DNA of 64,000 nt. Source: Actinobacteria bacterium OV320. GTDB taxonomy: Bacteria > Actinomycetota > Actinomycetes > Streptomycetales > Streptomycetaceae. This document shows, one piece after another, positions 1-8,608 of the stretch. The position numbers and the translations under genes were made by a program. The DNA is taken from NCBI GenBank assembly GCA_001298545.1, contig LJCX01000023.1:124001-188000 (forward strand), in the 5' to 3' direction. A model generated the notes under the pieces. It was not told the DNA's origin. It saw nothing but the letters and a program-made list of their open reading frames with translations, and made no database searches. Each line of letters starts with the position of its first letter. The first letter of the stretch is position 1.

Positions 1-598
1 AGACGACCACCAGCGCGGTGATCAGTGCGCCCAGGTTGCCGAGGCCGTTGCCCTTGTCGTTCAGGCCCTGCGTGAGCACGGCGAGGACGAGCACGATGGT
101 GCCGATGATCTCCGTGGCGAGGTTCTGCCAGACGACCCGGACCTCCGGGCCGGTGGAGAAGACGCCCAGGACCGGTCCTGCGCCCTGTTCCCGCGCCTCG
201 ACCGACTTGGCGGCCGTGGTCTCCGCCGCCGGCTCGCCGACGATCTCCTTGTCGGTGAGGTGCGCGTGGAACTGGCCGTAGTAGGCGACCCAGACCAGGG
301 TGGCGCCGATGGCGGCACCGAGCAGCTGCCCGGCCCAGTAGACCGGAACGTTGCTCCAGTCGTCGTCCTTGATCGCGAGTGCGAGGGTGACCGCCGGGTT
401 GAGGTGGGCGCCCGAGAGGGGCGCCGAGGTGTAGACGGCCGTCAGAACGGCGAAACCCCACCCGAAGGTGATGGCGAGCCAGCCGGCGTTACGGGCCTTG
501 GAGGCCTTCAGCGTGACGGCGGCGCAGACGCCACCGCCGAGCAGGATGAGTATGGCGGTACCGATGGTCTCGCCGATGAAGATGTCGGAGCTGGACAC
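1..598 (-). CDS. glpF: Glycerol uptake facilitator (MIP/aquaporin family), 3' part cut by window edge
   Basis: Channel for glycerol entry across the cytoplasmic membrane, the first step before glycerol kinase. The GTG start at 598 follows an AAAGGAG ribosome site, and the protein opens with [20 protein letters not shown], a first membrane helix of the MIP family. The first half-helix motif reads [12 protein letters not shown] (NPA box). About 199 codons are present; the family is usually about 260-280 residues, so the C-terminal quarter lies outside the window. A charged insert rich in E, A and K sits in the middle of the visible part, where MIP proteins have an extramembrane loop. The gene lies downstream of gylR on the same strand, as in the Streptomyces gyl operon, where glycerol kinase and glycerol-3-phosphate dehydrogenase follow; those would be off the left edge. 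Confidence 0.93.
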   Translation of the reverse strand, partial: MSSSDIFIGETIGTAILILLGGGVCAAVTLKASKARNAGWLAITFGWGFAVLTAVYTSAPLSGAHLNPAVTLALAIKDDDWSNVPVYWAGQLLGAAIGATLVWVAYYGQFHAHLTDKEIVGEPAAETTAAKSVEAREQGAGPVLGVFSTGPEVRVVWQNLATEIIGTIVLVLAVLTQGLNDKGNGLGNLGALITALVVV

Positions 599-1011
599 CC
601 GCGACTCCTTTGTCCTTCGTCCAGGGAAGCCGAACCCCGGGTCCCGCCGGGGGTTCGAGCGCCCTCGGGGGTGAGAGCGATGCCGGCCTTTGGCGTTGTC
701 ACACTCTAGCGCGTATTGCCGTTAGGTGTTCGACAATGTCGACCGGTGGACGGGAGTCTTGCCGCGGTGTTACGTGTGCGTCAAGAGTGTTGTTATCGAA
801 AGTGCGATCGTTATTGATCGCCGCGAGTTATCGATCTTCGCGTCGGTGCGCACGCACTCGCCCTTTTTGGCCGTTTCGAACGGTTATTCGCGCGTATGGC
901 AAAGGCCGGCAACGTCGTGGGACGTCCCGGCCTGCTCATGCGTACTTCTCGGAAACGCAAGGTCGAGCGGAGGGTGGAGGGGCGAGCGGTGGGTCGGGCG
1001 CGGTGGGCCGC
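599..1011 (-). promoter_or_regulatory. gylR-glpF intergenic region with candidate GylR operators
   Basis: This 413-base gap has no credible gene. It contains a perfect inverted repeat, TCGACA-A-TGTCGA (730-742), closely resembling one upstream of gylR (1831-1845). It also holds GCGATC-6 nt-GATCGC (804-821) and two direct copies of GTTATCGA (792-799 and 827-834). In S. coelicolor the glycerol operon has its own glycerol-inducible, glucose-repressed promoter in this position; that these repeats bind GylR is inference. Confidence 0.6.
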
Positions 1012-1776
1012 TCAGAAGCGTCCGGCGCCCAGGTCGCGCGAGACCGCGCGGGCGCAGTCCCGTACCGCCGCGATCAGCTCGGGGCGCACCTCGCCGTCCC
1101 GGCCCAGCCGCTCCACCGCACCGGTGATGCCGACCGCGCCCACGGGCATGCGCCGCCGGTCGTGGATGGGCGCGGCGATGGAGGCGACGCCCTCCCAGGT
1201 CTCCTCGACGTCGGCCGCGTAGCCCCGCGCGCGCGTCAGGTCGAGGACCCGCTCGAAGGCCTCCGGCTCGCACACCGTGCGGTCCGTGAACGGCTTGCGT
1301 TCGGCCTCCAGGACCTCACTGTGCGCGACCGGGTCGTAGGCCGACAGCACCTTGCCCAGGGCCGTGGAGTGCAGTGGCTGCATCGCGCCGATCTCCAGCA
1401 CCTGCCGGCTGTCGTCCGGCCGGAAGACGTGGTGCACGATCAGCACGCCCTGCTGGTGCAGCACGCCCAGGTGGACGCTCTCACCGCTGGACCGGGCCAG
1501 GTCGTCCGTCCATACGAGCGCACGCGCGCGTAGCTCGTGCACGTCCAGGTAGGTGGTGCCCAGGCGCAGCAGCTCCGCGCCCAGCTGATACCGCCCGGAG
1601 GCGTCGTCCTGCTCGACGAAGCCCTCCTGCTGGAGGGTGCGCAGGATGCCGTGGGCGGTGGCCTTGGCCAGGCCGGTGGACGAGGCGATGTCCGACAGGC
1701 CCAGTCGCCGCTCGCCACCGGCGAGCAGCCGCAGCATCGCGGCCGCACGTTCGACCGACTGGATGTTCCGTGCCAT
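1012..1776 (-). CDS. gylR: IclR-family transcriptional repressor of the glycerol operon
   Basis: Predicted 254-residue regulator that represses the glycerol utilisation operon and its own gene in Streptomyces. A winged helix-turn-helix occupies about residues 5-65 (SVERAAAMLRLL, then LSDIASSTGLAKATAHGILRTL). The IclR effector-binding domain fills about 80-250 (HLGVLHQQGVLIVHHV, PLHSTALGKVLSA, ASIAAPIHD). The ATG at 1776 was chosen because the IclR fold begins right after it and the length equals that known for GylR; an upstream in-frame ATG at 1818 would add an unrelated tail. The next gene on the same strand is glpF, which fixes the assignment within the IclR family. Confidence 0.93.
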   Translation of the reverse strand: MARNIQSVERAAAMLRLLAGGERRLGLSDIASSTGLAKATAHGILRTLQQEGFVEQDDASGRYQLGAELLRLGTTYLDVHELRARALVWTDDLARSSGESVHLGVLHQQGVLIVHHVFRPDDSRQVLEIGAMQPLHSTALGKVLSAYDPVAHSEVLEAERKPFTDRTVCEPEAFERVLDLTRARGYAADVEETWEGVASIAAPIHDRRRMPVGAVGITGAVERLGRDGEVRPELIAAVRDCARAVSRDLGAGRF

Positions 1777-1830
1777 CGCCGTCCTGCCTCCGTCCCCTGG
1801 ACCGTCCACGCACGGCATCTACTGCCGCCG

Positions 1831-1845
1831 TTCGGCAATGTCGAA
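1831..1845. promoter_or_regulatory. Candidate GylR autoregulatory operator
   Basis: TTCGGCA-A-TGTCGAA is an inverted repeat with one arm mismatch, 55 bases upstream of the gylR start. It shares the core TCGnCAATGTCGA with 730-742 upstream of glpF. A half-site-like ATGTTCGGTCGA lies at 1875-1886. The rest of 1777-2127, between divergent gylR and metH, shows no gene. Confidence 0.55.
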
Positions 1846-2127
1846 CACTACCGGTCGATGCCGACCTCTCGCTAATGTTCGGTCGATACGTGTTACGCCA
1901 TTCGCCTCCACGGAGTGACCCGGCCGTCGCACGCTCGTGCGCCGGTCGTGCCCGGCTCGTGGCCGCCCTGTGAAAGGCCGCCACGCCCGTCCGTCCCGTG
2001 GACGCCCCTGACCATAAGGCCTCCGTCCCGGCTACCCTGACGGCGTGCGCTCGTCTCGGGAAGCCTTTCTGCCCGCATCCTGAGGTGACGCAAAGCCGAC
2101 AGCCGTCGCATCTGAGGGAGCCCTTTC

Positions 2128-5100
2128 ATGGCCTCTGTGCCGCCGACCCCTTCCGCCGACAGCCGGACCCGTGTGTCCGCGCTCCGAGAGGCCCTGGCCA
2201 CCCGTGTGGTGGTGGCCGACGGAGCGATGGGCACCATGCTCCAGGCCCAGGAGCCCACGCTCGAGGACTTCGAGCAGCTCGAGGGCTGCAACGAGATCCT
2301 CAACGTCACCCGGCCGGACATCGTCCGCTCCGTGCACGAGGAGTACTTCGACGCGGGCGTGGACTGCGTCGAGACCAACACGTTCGGCGCAAACCACTCG
2401 GCCATGGCCGAGTACGACATCTCCGAGCGGGTGTTCGAGCTGTCCGAGGCGGGCGCCCGTATCGCCCGTGAGACCGCCGACGCCTTCGCCGGACGCGACG
2501 GACGCACGCGCTGGGTGCTGGGCTCGATCGGCCCGGGCACCAAGCTGCCCACCCTCGGCCACATCGCCTACGGCACCCTGCGCGACGGCTTCCAGGCCAA
2601 CGCGGAGGGCCTGCTGGCCGGCGGCGCGGACGCCCTGATCGTGGAGACCACGCAGGACCTGCTCCAGACCAAGTCCTCCATCCTCGGCGCCCGGCGCGCC
2701 ATGGAGGCGACCGGCGTCGAGGTGCCCCTGCTGGTCTCGATGGCGTTCGAGACGACCGGCACCATGCTGCTCGGCTCGGAGATCGGCGCGGCCCTGACCG
2801 CCCTCGAGCCCCTCGGCATCGACATGATCGGCCTGAACTGCTCGACGGGCCCGGCCGAGATGAGCGAGCACCTGCGCTACCTCGCCCGCCACTCCCGCAC
2901 CCCGCTGCTGTGCATGCCCAACGCCGGTCTGCCGATCCTCACCAAGGACGGCGCCCACTTCCCGCTCGACGCCGAGGGCCTGGCCGACGCCCAGGACACC
3001 TTCGTACGCGACTACGGGCTGAACCTGGTCGGCGGCTGCTGCGGTACGACGCCCGAGCACCTGCGGCAGCTCGTGGAGCGGGTCCGGGGGGCCTCGCCCG
3101 CCGAGCGGCAGCCGCAGCCCGAGCCCGGCGCCGCCTCCCTCTACCAGAGCGTCTCGTTCCGTCAGGACACCGCGTATATGGCGATCGGTGAGCGGACGAA
3201 CGCCAACGGTTCGAAGAAGTTCCGTGAGGCGATGCTGGAGGGCCGCTGGGACGACTGTGTGGAGATGGCCCGGGACCAGATCCGCGAGGGCGCGCACATG
3301 CTGGACCTGTGTGTCGACTACGTGGGCCGCGACGGCGTCGCCGACATGGACGAGCTGGCCGGCCGTTTCGCCACCGCCTCCACGCTGCCGATCGTCCTGG
3401 ACTCCACCGAGGTCCCCGTCCTGCGCGCGGGCCTGGAGCGCCTCGGCGGCCGCGCGGTCATCAACTCCGTGAACTACGAGGACGGCGACGGCCCGGAGTC
3501 GCGCTTCGCCAAGGTGGCCGGGCTGGCCCGGGAGCACGGCGCCGCGCTGATCGCGCTGACCATCGACGAGGAGGGCCAGGCCCGCACGGTCGAGACGAAG
3601 GTCGCCATCGCCGAGCGGCTCATCGAGGACCTGACGACGAACTGGGGCATCCAGGAGTCGGACATCCTCATCGACACCCTGACCTTCACCATCTGCACCG
3701 GTCAGGAGGAGTCCCGGGGCGACGGCATCGCCACCATCGGGGCGATCCGCGAGCTCAAGCGCCGCCGCCCGGACGTGCAGACCACGCTGGGCCTGTCGAA
3801 CATCTCCTTCGGCCTGAACCCGGCCGCGCGGATCCTGCTCAACTCGGTCTTCCTCGACGAGTGTGTGAAGGCGGGCCTGGACTCGGCGATCGTCCACGCG
3901 TCGAAGATCCTGCCCATCGCCCGTTTCAGCGAGGAAGAGGTCAGCACCGCCCTGGACCTGATCCACGACCGCCGCGCCGAGGGCTACGACCCGCTGCAGA
4001 AGCTGATGGCGCTGTTCGAGGGCGCCACCACCAAGTCGCTGAAGGCGGGCAAGGCCGAGGAACTGGCCGCGCTGCCGCTGGACGAGCGTCTCAAGCGGCG
4101 GATCATCGACGGCGAGAAGAACGGCCTGGACACCGACCTCGCGGAGGCCCTCGAGACCCGGCCCGCCCTGGACATCGTCAACGAGACGCTGCTGGACGGC
4201 ATGAAGGTGGTCGGTGAGCTGTTCGGTTCCGGCCAGATGCAGCTGCCGTTCGTGCTGCAGTCCGCCGAGGTCATGAAGACGGCCGTCGCCTACCTCGAGC
4301 CGCACATGGAGAAGTCGGACGCCGAGGGCAAGGGCACCATCGTGCTGGCCACCGTGCGCGGCGACGTCCACGACATCGGCAAGAACCTCGTCGACATCAT
4401 CCTGTCCAACAACGGCTACAACGTCGTCAACCTCGGTATCAAGCAGCCGGTCTCCGCGATCCTGGAGGCCGCCGCCGAGCACCGGGCCGATGTCATCGGC
4501 ATGTCGGGTCTGCTGGTCAAATCCACGGTGATCATGAAAGAGAACCTGCAGGAGCTGAACCAGCGCAAGATGGCCGCCGACTACCCGGTCATCCTCGGCG
4601 GCGCCGCCCTGACCAGGGCCTACGTCGAACAGGACCTGCACGAGATCTACCAGGGCGAGGTCCGCTACGCCCGCGACGCCTTCGAGGGCCTGCGTCTGAT
4701 GGACGCCCTCATCGGCGTCAAGCGGGGCGTGCCCGGAGTGCAGCTGCCGGAGCTGAAGCAGCGCCGGGTCCGCCCGAGCGCCGCCGCCGTCGAGACCGAG
4801 GAACGCCCGGAGGAGGGCCACGTCCGTTCCGACGTCTCCACCGACAACCCCGTCCCCAAGCCGCCGTTCGAGGGCACCCGCGTCATCAAGGGCATCCAGC
4901 TCAAGGAGTACGCCTCCTGGCTCGACGAAGGCGCCCTCTTCAAGGGCCAGTGGGGCCTGAAGCAGGCCCGCACCGGCGACGGGCCGAGCTACGAGGAGCT
5001 CGTCGAGACCGAGGGCCGGCCCCGGCTGCGCGGCCTGCTGGACAAGCTCCAGACCGACAACCTCCTCGAGGCGGCCGTCGTCTACGGCTACTTCCCCTGT

Positions 5101-5646
5101 GTGTCCAAGGACGACGACCTGATCGTCCTGGACGAACAGGGCAACGAACGCACCCGCTTCACCTTCCCCCGCCAGCGCCGCGGCCGCCGTCTGTGCCTGG
5201 CCGACTTCTTCCGCCCGGAGGAGTCGGGGGAGACGGACGTCGTCGGCTTCCAGGTCGTCACCGTCGGCTCCCGCATCGGCGAGGAGACCGCGAGGCTGTT
5301 CGAGTCGAACTCCTACCGCGACTACCTCGAACTGCACGGCCTGTCCGTGCAGCTGGCCGAGGCCCTCGCCGAGTACTGGCACGCGCGCGTGCGTTCCGAA
5401 CTCGGCTTCGCCGGCGAGGACCCGGCCGACGTCGAGGACATGTTCGCCCTGAAGTACCGCGGCGCCCGCTTCTCCCTCGGCTACGGCGCCTGCCCCGACC
5501 TGGAGGACCGCGCCAAGATCGCCGAGCTGCTCCAGCCCGAGCGGATCGGCGTCCACCTGTCGGAGGAGTTCCAGCTCCACCCCGAGCAGTCCACGGACGC
5601 CATCGTGATCCACCACCCCGAGGCGAAGTACTTCAACGCACGGTGA
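2128..5646 (+). CDS. metH: Cobalamin-dependent methionine synthase
   Basis: Transfers the methyl group of 5-methyltetrahydrofolate to homocysteine through methylcobalamin, giving methionine. Four modules are visible in the 1172 residues. The homocysteine-binding barrel (about 15-325) carries zinc ligands Cys238 (GLNCSTGP) and Cys304-Cys305 (GGCCGTT). The pterin-binding barrel (about 345-610) contains AIGERTNANGSKKF. The cap plus B12 domain (about 660-890) has DVHDIG with cobalt-ligand His748 and the GMSGLLVKS loop. The reactivation domain fills about 900-1172. Length is slightly below E. coli MetH (1227) but no module is missing. The ATG at 2128 follows GAGGGAG. No cobalamin or SAH riboswitch was recognised in the short leader. 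Confidence 0.97.
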   Translation: MASVPPTPSADSRTRVSALREALATRVVVADGAMGTMLQAQEPTLEDFEQLEGCNEILNVTRPDIVRSVHEEYFDAGVDCVETNTFGANHSAMAEYDISERVFELSEAGARIARETADAFAGRDGRTRWVLGSIGPGTKLPTLGHIAYGTLRDGFQANAEGLLAGGADALIVETTQDLLQTKSSILGARRAMEATGVEVPLLVSMAFETTGTMLLGSEIGAALTALEPLGIDMIGLNCSTGPAEMSEHLRYLARHSRTPLLCMPNAGLPILTKDGAHFPLDAEGLADAQDTFVRDYGLNLVGGCCGTTPEHLRQLVERVRGASPAERQPQPEPGAASLYQSVSFRQDTAYMAIGERTNANGSKKFREAMLEGRWDDCVEMARDQIREGAHMLDLCVDYVGRDGVADMDELAGRFATASTLPIVLDSTEVPVLRAGLERLGGRAVINSVNYEDGDGPESRFAKVAGLAREHGAALIALTIDEEGQARTVETKVAIAERLIEDLTTNWGIQESDILIDTLTFTICTGQEESRGDGIATIGAIRELKRRRPDVQTTLGLSNISFGLNPAARILLNSVFLDECVKAGLDSAIVHASKILPIARFSEEEVSTALDLIHDRRAEGYDPLQKLMALFEGATTKSLKAGKAEELAALPLDERLKRRIIDGEKNGLDTDLAEALETRPALDIVNETLLDGMKVVGELFGSGQMQLPFVLQSAEVMKTAVAYLEPHMEKSDAEGKGTIVLATVRGDVHDIGKNLVDIILSNNGYNVVNLGIKQPVSAILEAAAEHRADVIGMSGLLVKSTVIMKENLQELNQRKMAADYPVILGGAALTRAYVEQDLHEIYQGEVRYARDAFEGLRLMDALIGVKRGVPGVQLPELKQRRVRPSAAAVETEERPEEGHVRSDVSTDNPVPKPPFEGTRVIKGIQLKEYASWLDEGALFKGQWGLKQARTGDGPSYEELVETEGRPRLRGLLDKLQTDNLLEAAVVYGYFPCVSKDDDLIVLDEQGNERTRFTFPRQRRGRRLCLADFFRPEESGETDVVGFQVVTVGSRIGEETARLFESNSYRDYLELHGLSVQLAEALAEYWHARVRSELGFAGEDPADVEDMFALKYRGARFSLGYGACPDLEDRAKIAELLQPERIGVHLSEEFQLHPEQSTDAIVIHHPEAKYFNAR

Positions 5647-5704
5647 CACGGGCGTGCCACCGAGCACACTGATCGGATAAGTCGTACACTGGTCGGTCCA
5701 CCGA

Positions 5705-5734
5705 AGGCCGGTTCCCCACAGCGGGAACCGGCCT
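5705..5734 (+). terminator. Hairpin after metH
   Basis: A 12-bp perfect stem (AGGCCGGTTCCC with its complement, 6-nt loop) lies between the metH stop and the ribosome site of the next gene. A possible -10 (TACACT, 5685-5690) lies upstream of it, so it could also act as a leader structure for the phosphatase gene. Confidence 0.7.
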
Positions 5735-5759
5735 GCTCGTCCCTCAAGGAGGTATGTGG

Positions 5760-6458
5760 ATGACCAGTACGGTTCCCGCGCCAGTAACCCGTACGGCCGA
5801 GGGCTCCGCCCTGCAGGCCGTGCTGCTCGACATGGACGGCACCCTGGTGGACACCGAGGGTTTCTGGTGGGACGTCGAGGTCGAGATCTTCGCCGGCCTG
5901 GGCCACACCCTCGACGACTCCTGGCGCCATGTCGTGGTCGGCGGCCCGATGAGCCGCAGCGCCGGGTTCCTGATCGAGGCGACCGGGGCCGACATCGACT
6001 TCGCCGCGCTCACCGTCCTGCTCAACGAGGGGTTCGAGGACCGCATCGCCCGCGCCCTGCCCCTGATGCCGGGGGCCGCCCGGCTCCTTGCCGAGCTGGC
6101 CGAGCACGAGGTGCCCACGGCCCTCGTCTCCGCCTCCCACCGGCGCATCATCGACCGTGTCCTGACCTCGCTCGGCGCCGACAACTTCCGCCTGAGCGTG
6201 GCCGGCGACGAGGTCCCGCGGACCAAGCCGTACCCCGACCCCTATCTGTTCGCGGCCGCCGGACTCGGCGTGGACCCCACTCGATGCGCCGTCATCGAGG
6301 ACACCGCGACCGGGGTCGCCTCGGCCGAGGCGGCGGGCTGTCACGTGGTCGCGGTGCCCTCCGTGGCGCCGATCGCGCCGTCCCGCGGACGCACCGTCGT
6401 CCCCTCGCTGGAACAGGTCGACCTGGCATTCCTGCGGGATCTGATGCCGCTCCGATGA
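5760..6458 (+). CDS. HAD-superfamily phosphatase (beta-phosphoglucomutase-like subfamily)
   Basis: A 232-residue soluble hydrolase with all four HAD motifs. Motif I is LLDMDGTLVDTEG with nucleophile Asp24 and acid/base Asp26. Motif II is ALVSASHR, motif III is the lysine in PRTKPYPDPYL, and motif IV is VIEDTATGV. A helical cap between motifs I and II (about residues 35-95) marks the small-molecule phosphatase/phosphoglucomutase group; the natural substrate cannot be told from sequence. AGGAGG at 5747-5752 is spaced for the ATG at 5760, so the in-frame ATG at 5754 is less likely. It follows metH directly with a hairpin between them. Confidence 0.85.
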   Translation: MTSTVPAPVTRTAEGSALQAVLLDMDGTLVDTEGFWWDVEVEIFAGLGHTLDDSWRHVVVGGPMSRSAGFLIEATGADIDFAALTVLLNEGFEDRIARALPLMPGAARLLAELAEHEVPTALVSASHRRIIDRVLTSLGADNFRLSVAGDEVPRTKPYPDPYLFAAAGLGVDPTRCAVIEDTATGVASAEAAGCHVVAVPSVAPIAPSRGRTVVPSLEQVDLAFLRDLMPLR

Positions 6459-6936
6459 TCGGCACCGCGATCATTGGTGATCGGCCGATGACGGAAATGC
6501 GATAGGCGTTCACCCAGCGTGCACCGCCGATAACAAGGAATTCGGCGGGTGTACGCGCGGTGGAATTCCGATCTTCGGCAGGGCCCCGGCGGCGGCCGAA
6601 TTCCACCCTGTCCGAACCCCGTACGGCGTGTGACGTTCCCCACCCGTCCGGGGGTCGACAGTTGACTCTCCGTGTGTATTACGCCCTGGCGGGGAGGGTC
6701 CGGACGCGTCCTTGTGTCCCGATTGATGGGTGGCTGTACGAATCATTCCACTGATCATTGTTCAGTGCGTCCGCGTCCGGTTTCACAGCGTGATGGAGTT
6801 TCAACTCCGGTGGCCGCGAACCCTCGTGCTGCTGCGGACTAATCTCATCGCGAGAACCTCGCCCTAACCCCGTGATCCGCCGCGACACCCCTGCATGCCG
6901 GGTACACGGACTCGACAGCTCTGGAGAAACTCGAGC
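6459..6936. other. Intergenic region, 478 bases, no gene seen
   Basis: No reading frame here has plausible codon use or a ribosome site. GATCATTGGTGATCGG-type sequence near 6470-6485 and CTGATCATTGTTCAG near 6751-6765 are the only repeated words. The region must contain the promoter of the downstream binding-protein gene; no confident -35/-10 pair could be assigned. Confidence 0.4.
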
Positions 6937-8544
6937 ATGAACCGCAAGACTTTGGTGCTGCCGGCCGTGGTAAGTCTGCTCGCGCCCGTACTCGCCGCCT
7001 GCGGCGGGTCCGACAGCGGAAGCGGCAGTGGGGACGCCATCGTCATGGGCACCACCGACCGGTTCACCGTCACCAAGGACGCCCCGGCGCCACTCGACCC
7101 GGCGTACTCCTATGACGTCGGCACCTGGAACATCCTGCGCCAGACCGTGCAGACCCTGATGATCCAGCCCAAGGGCGAGGGCGAGCCCGTCCCGGAGGCG
7201 GCCCAGAGCTGCGGCTTCACCGACACCGGCAACGAGCGCTACGCCTGCAAGCTGCGCAGCGGCCTCAAGTTCGCGAACGGCGACGCGGTCACCGCCGAGG
7301 ACGTCAAGTTCTCCATCGAGCGCGCCCGCACCATCAAGGCCGACTCCGGCGTGTTCGCCCTGCTGTCCACGATCGACACCATCGAGACGCAGGGTGACAA
7401 CGAAGTCATCTTCCACCTCAAGACCGCCGACGCCACTTTCCCCTTCAAGTTGTCGACTCCGGTCGCCGGCATCGTCAACCCCGACGACTACGAGAAGGAC
7501 AAGCTGCGCGAGGGCTTCTCGATCGACGGGTCCGGCCCCTACACCCTCAAGGCCGAGACCGACGGCGACGAGATGAAGAAGGCCGTGTTCACCAAGAACC
7601 CCAACTACAAGGGGACGCTGAGTGTGAACAACGACCAGGTCGACATGGTCTCGTACGAGGACGCCGACGACATGGGCACCGCCCTCGAAAAGGGCGACAT
7701 CGACCTGATGACGCGCACCATGTCGCCGGAGCAGATCCAGAAGCTCTCCGAGGCCTCCGCGACCGGGGACATCAGCCTCGTCGAACTGAACGGCCTCGAG
7801 ATCCGCTACCTGGCCTTCGACACCACCGACCCGGCGGTCAAGTCCAAGGCCGTGCGCCAGGCGATGGCCCAGGTCATCAACCGCAGCGCGCTCGTCTCCG
7901 AGGTGTACGGCTCCCAGGCCGAGCCCCTCTACTCGCTGGTCCCGGCCACGCTCACCGCCCACTCCAACTCGTTCTTCAACACCTACGGCGACCCGAGCGT
8001 CGCCAAGGCCAAGGCGATGTTGGAAGACTCGGACATCACCACCCCGGTGAAGCTGACGCTGAACTACACGACCGACCACTACGGCCCGGCCACCAAGCAG
8101 GAGTTCGAGGTGCTGCAGAAGCAGCTCAACGACAGCGGCCTGTTCGACGTCAGCATCAAGGGCACCGCCTGGGACGCGTTCGTCCCGGCCGAGCGCAAGG
8201 GCGAGTACGCGGTCTACGGCATGGGCTGGTTCCCCGACTTCCCCGACGCCGACAACTTCGTCGCCCCGTTCCTCGACAAGGACAACTTCCTCAAGTCCCC
8301 GTACTCCAACGCGGACATCATCGACAACCTGATCCCGGCCTCCCGCCGCGAGGCCGACCGCCTCAGCGCCGCCAAGAACCTGACCGAGATCCAGGACATC
8401 GTCGCCAAGGACGTCCCGGTCCTGCCGCTGTGGCAGGGCAAGCAGTACGTGGCCGCGAACAACGACGTCACCGGCACCGCCTACGTGCTGAACTCCTCCG
8501 CGACCCTTCAGCTGTGGGAGCTCGGCCACGGCGTGAGCAACTGA
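6937..8544 (+). CDS. ABC transporter substrate-binding lipoprotein, family 5
   Basis: A 535-residue exported solute receptor of the oligopeptide/dipeptide/nickel class. A lipoprotein signal is visible: MNRK, a hydrophobic run, then VLAAC with Cys24 as the predicted lipidated residue, followed by a Gly/Ser linker. The mature part has family-5 features: DPAYSYDVGTWNILRQ near the start, LRSGLKFANGDAVTAEDVKFSIER, and the C-terminal block beginning VAKDVPVLPLWQGKQY. No permease or ATPase gene lies nearby; instead a paralogue follows 64 bases downstream. It may deliver solute to a transporter encoded elsewhere or act as an extracellular sensor. The ligand is unknown. The start at 6937 is preceded by TGGAGAA. 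Confidence 0.88.
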   Translation: MNRKTLVLPAVVSLLAPVLAACGGSDSGSGSGDAIVMGTTDRFTVTKDAPAPLDPAYSYDVGTWNILRQTVQTLMIQPKGEGEPVPEAAQSCGFTDTGNERYACKLRSGLKFANGDAVTAEDVKFSIERARTIKADSGVFALLSTIDTIETQGDNEVIFHLKTADATFPFKLSTPVAGIVNPDDYEKDKLREGFSIDGSGPYTLKAETDGDEMKKAVFTKNPNYKGTLSVNNDQVDMVSYEDADDMGTALEKGDIDLMTRTMSPEQIQKLSEASATGDISLVELNGLEIRYLAFDTTDPAVKSKAVRQAMAQVINRSALVSEVYGSQAEPLYSLVPATLTAHSNSFFNTYGDPSVAKAKAMLEDSDITTPVKLTLNYTTDHYGPATKQEFEVLQKQLNDSGLFDVSIKGTAWDAFVPAERKGEYAVYGMGWFPDFPDADNFVAPFLDKDNFLKSPYSNADIIDNLIPASRREADRLSAAKNLTEIQDIVAKDVPVLPLWQGKQYVAANNDVTGTAYVLNSSATLQLWELGHGVSN

Positions 8545-8584
8545 CACACCCCCTCCGGGGCCCGGGACGGCGGCCCCGGTGTGC
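8545..8584 (+). terminator. Hairpin between the two binding-protein genes
   Basis: GC-rich inverted repeat with outer arms CACACC and GGTGTG and further G:C pairing inside. It could be an attenuator that partly separates expression of the two paralogues. Confidence 0.45.
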
Positions 8585-8608
8585 AGAGAAACGACGACAA
8601 GGCTTTTT

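Noticed and set aside
1977..2127. Cobalamin or SAH riboswitch upstream of metH
   Set aside because: Neither the B12-box-like core nor an SAH-type pseudoknot could be recognised in the roughly 150-base leader.
2032..5667. A 1211-codon open frame antisense to metH
   Set aside because: Its protein is repetitive in V, D, G, L and R and matches no family; it is a by-product of high third-position GC in the real gene on the other strand.
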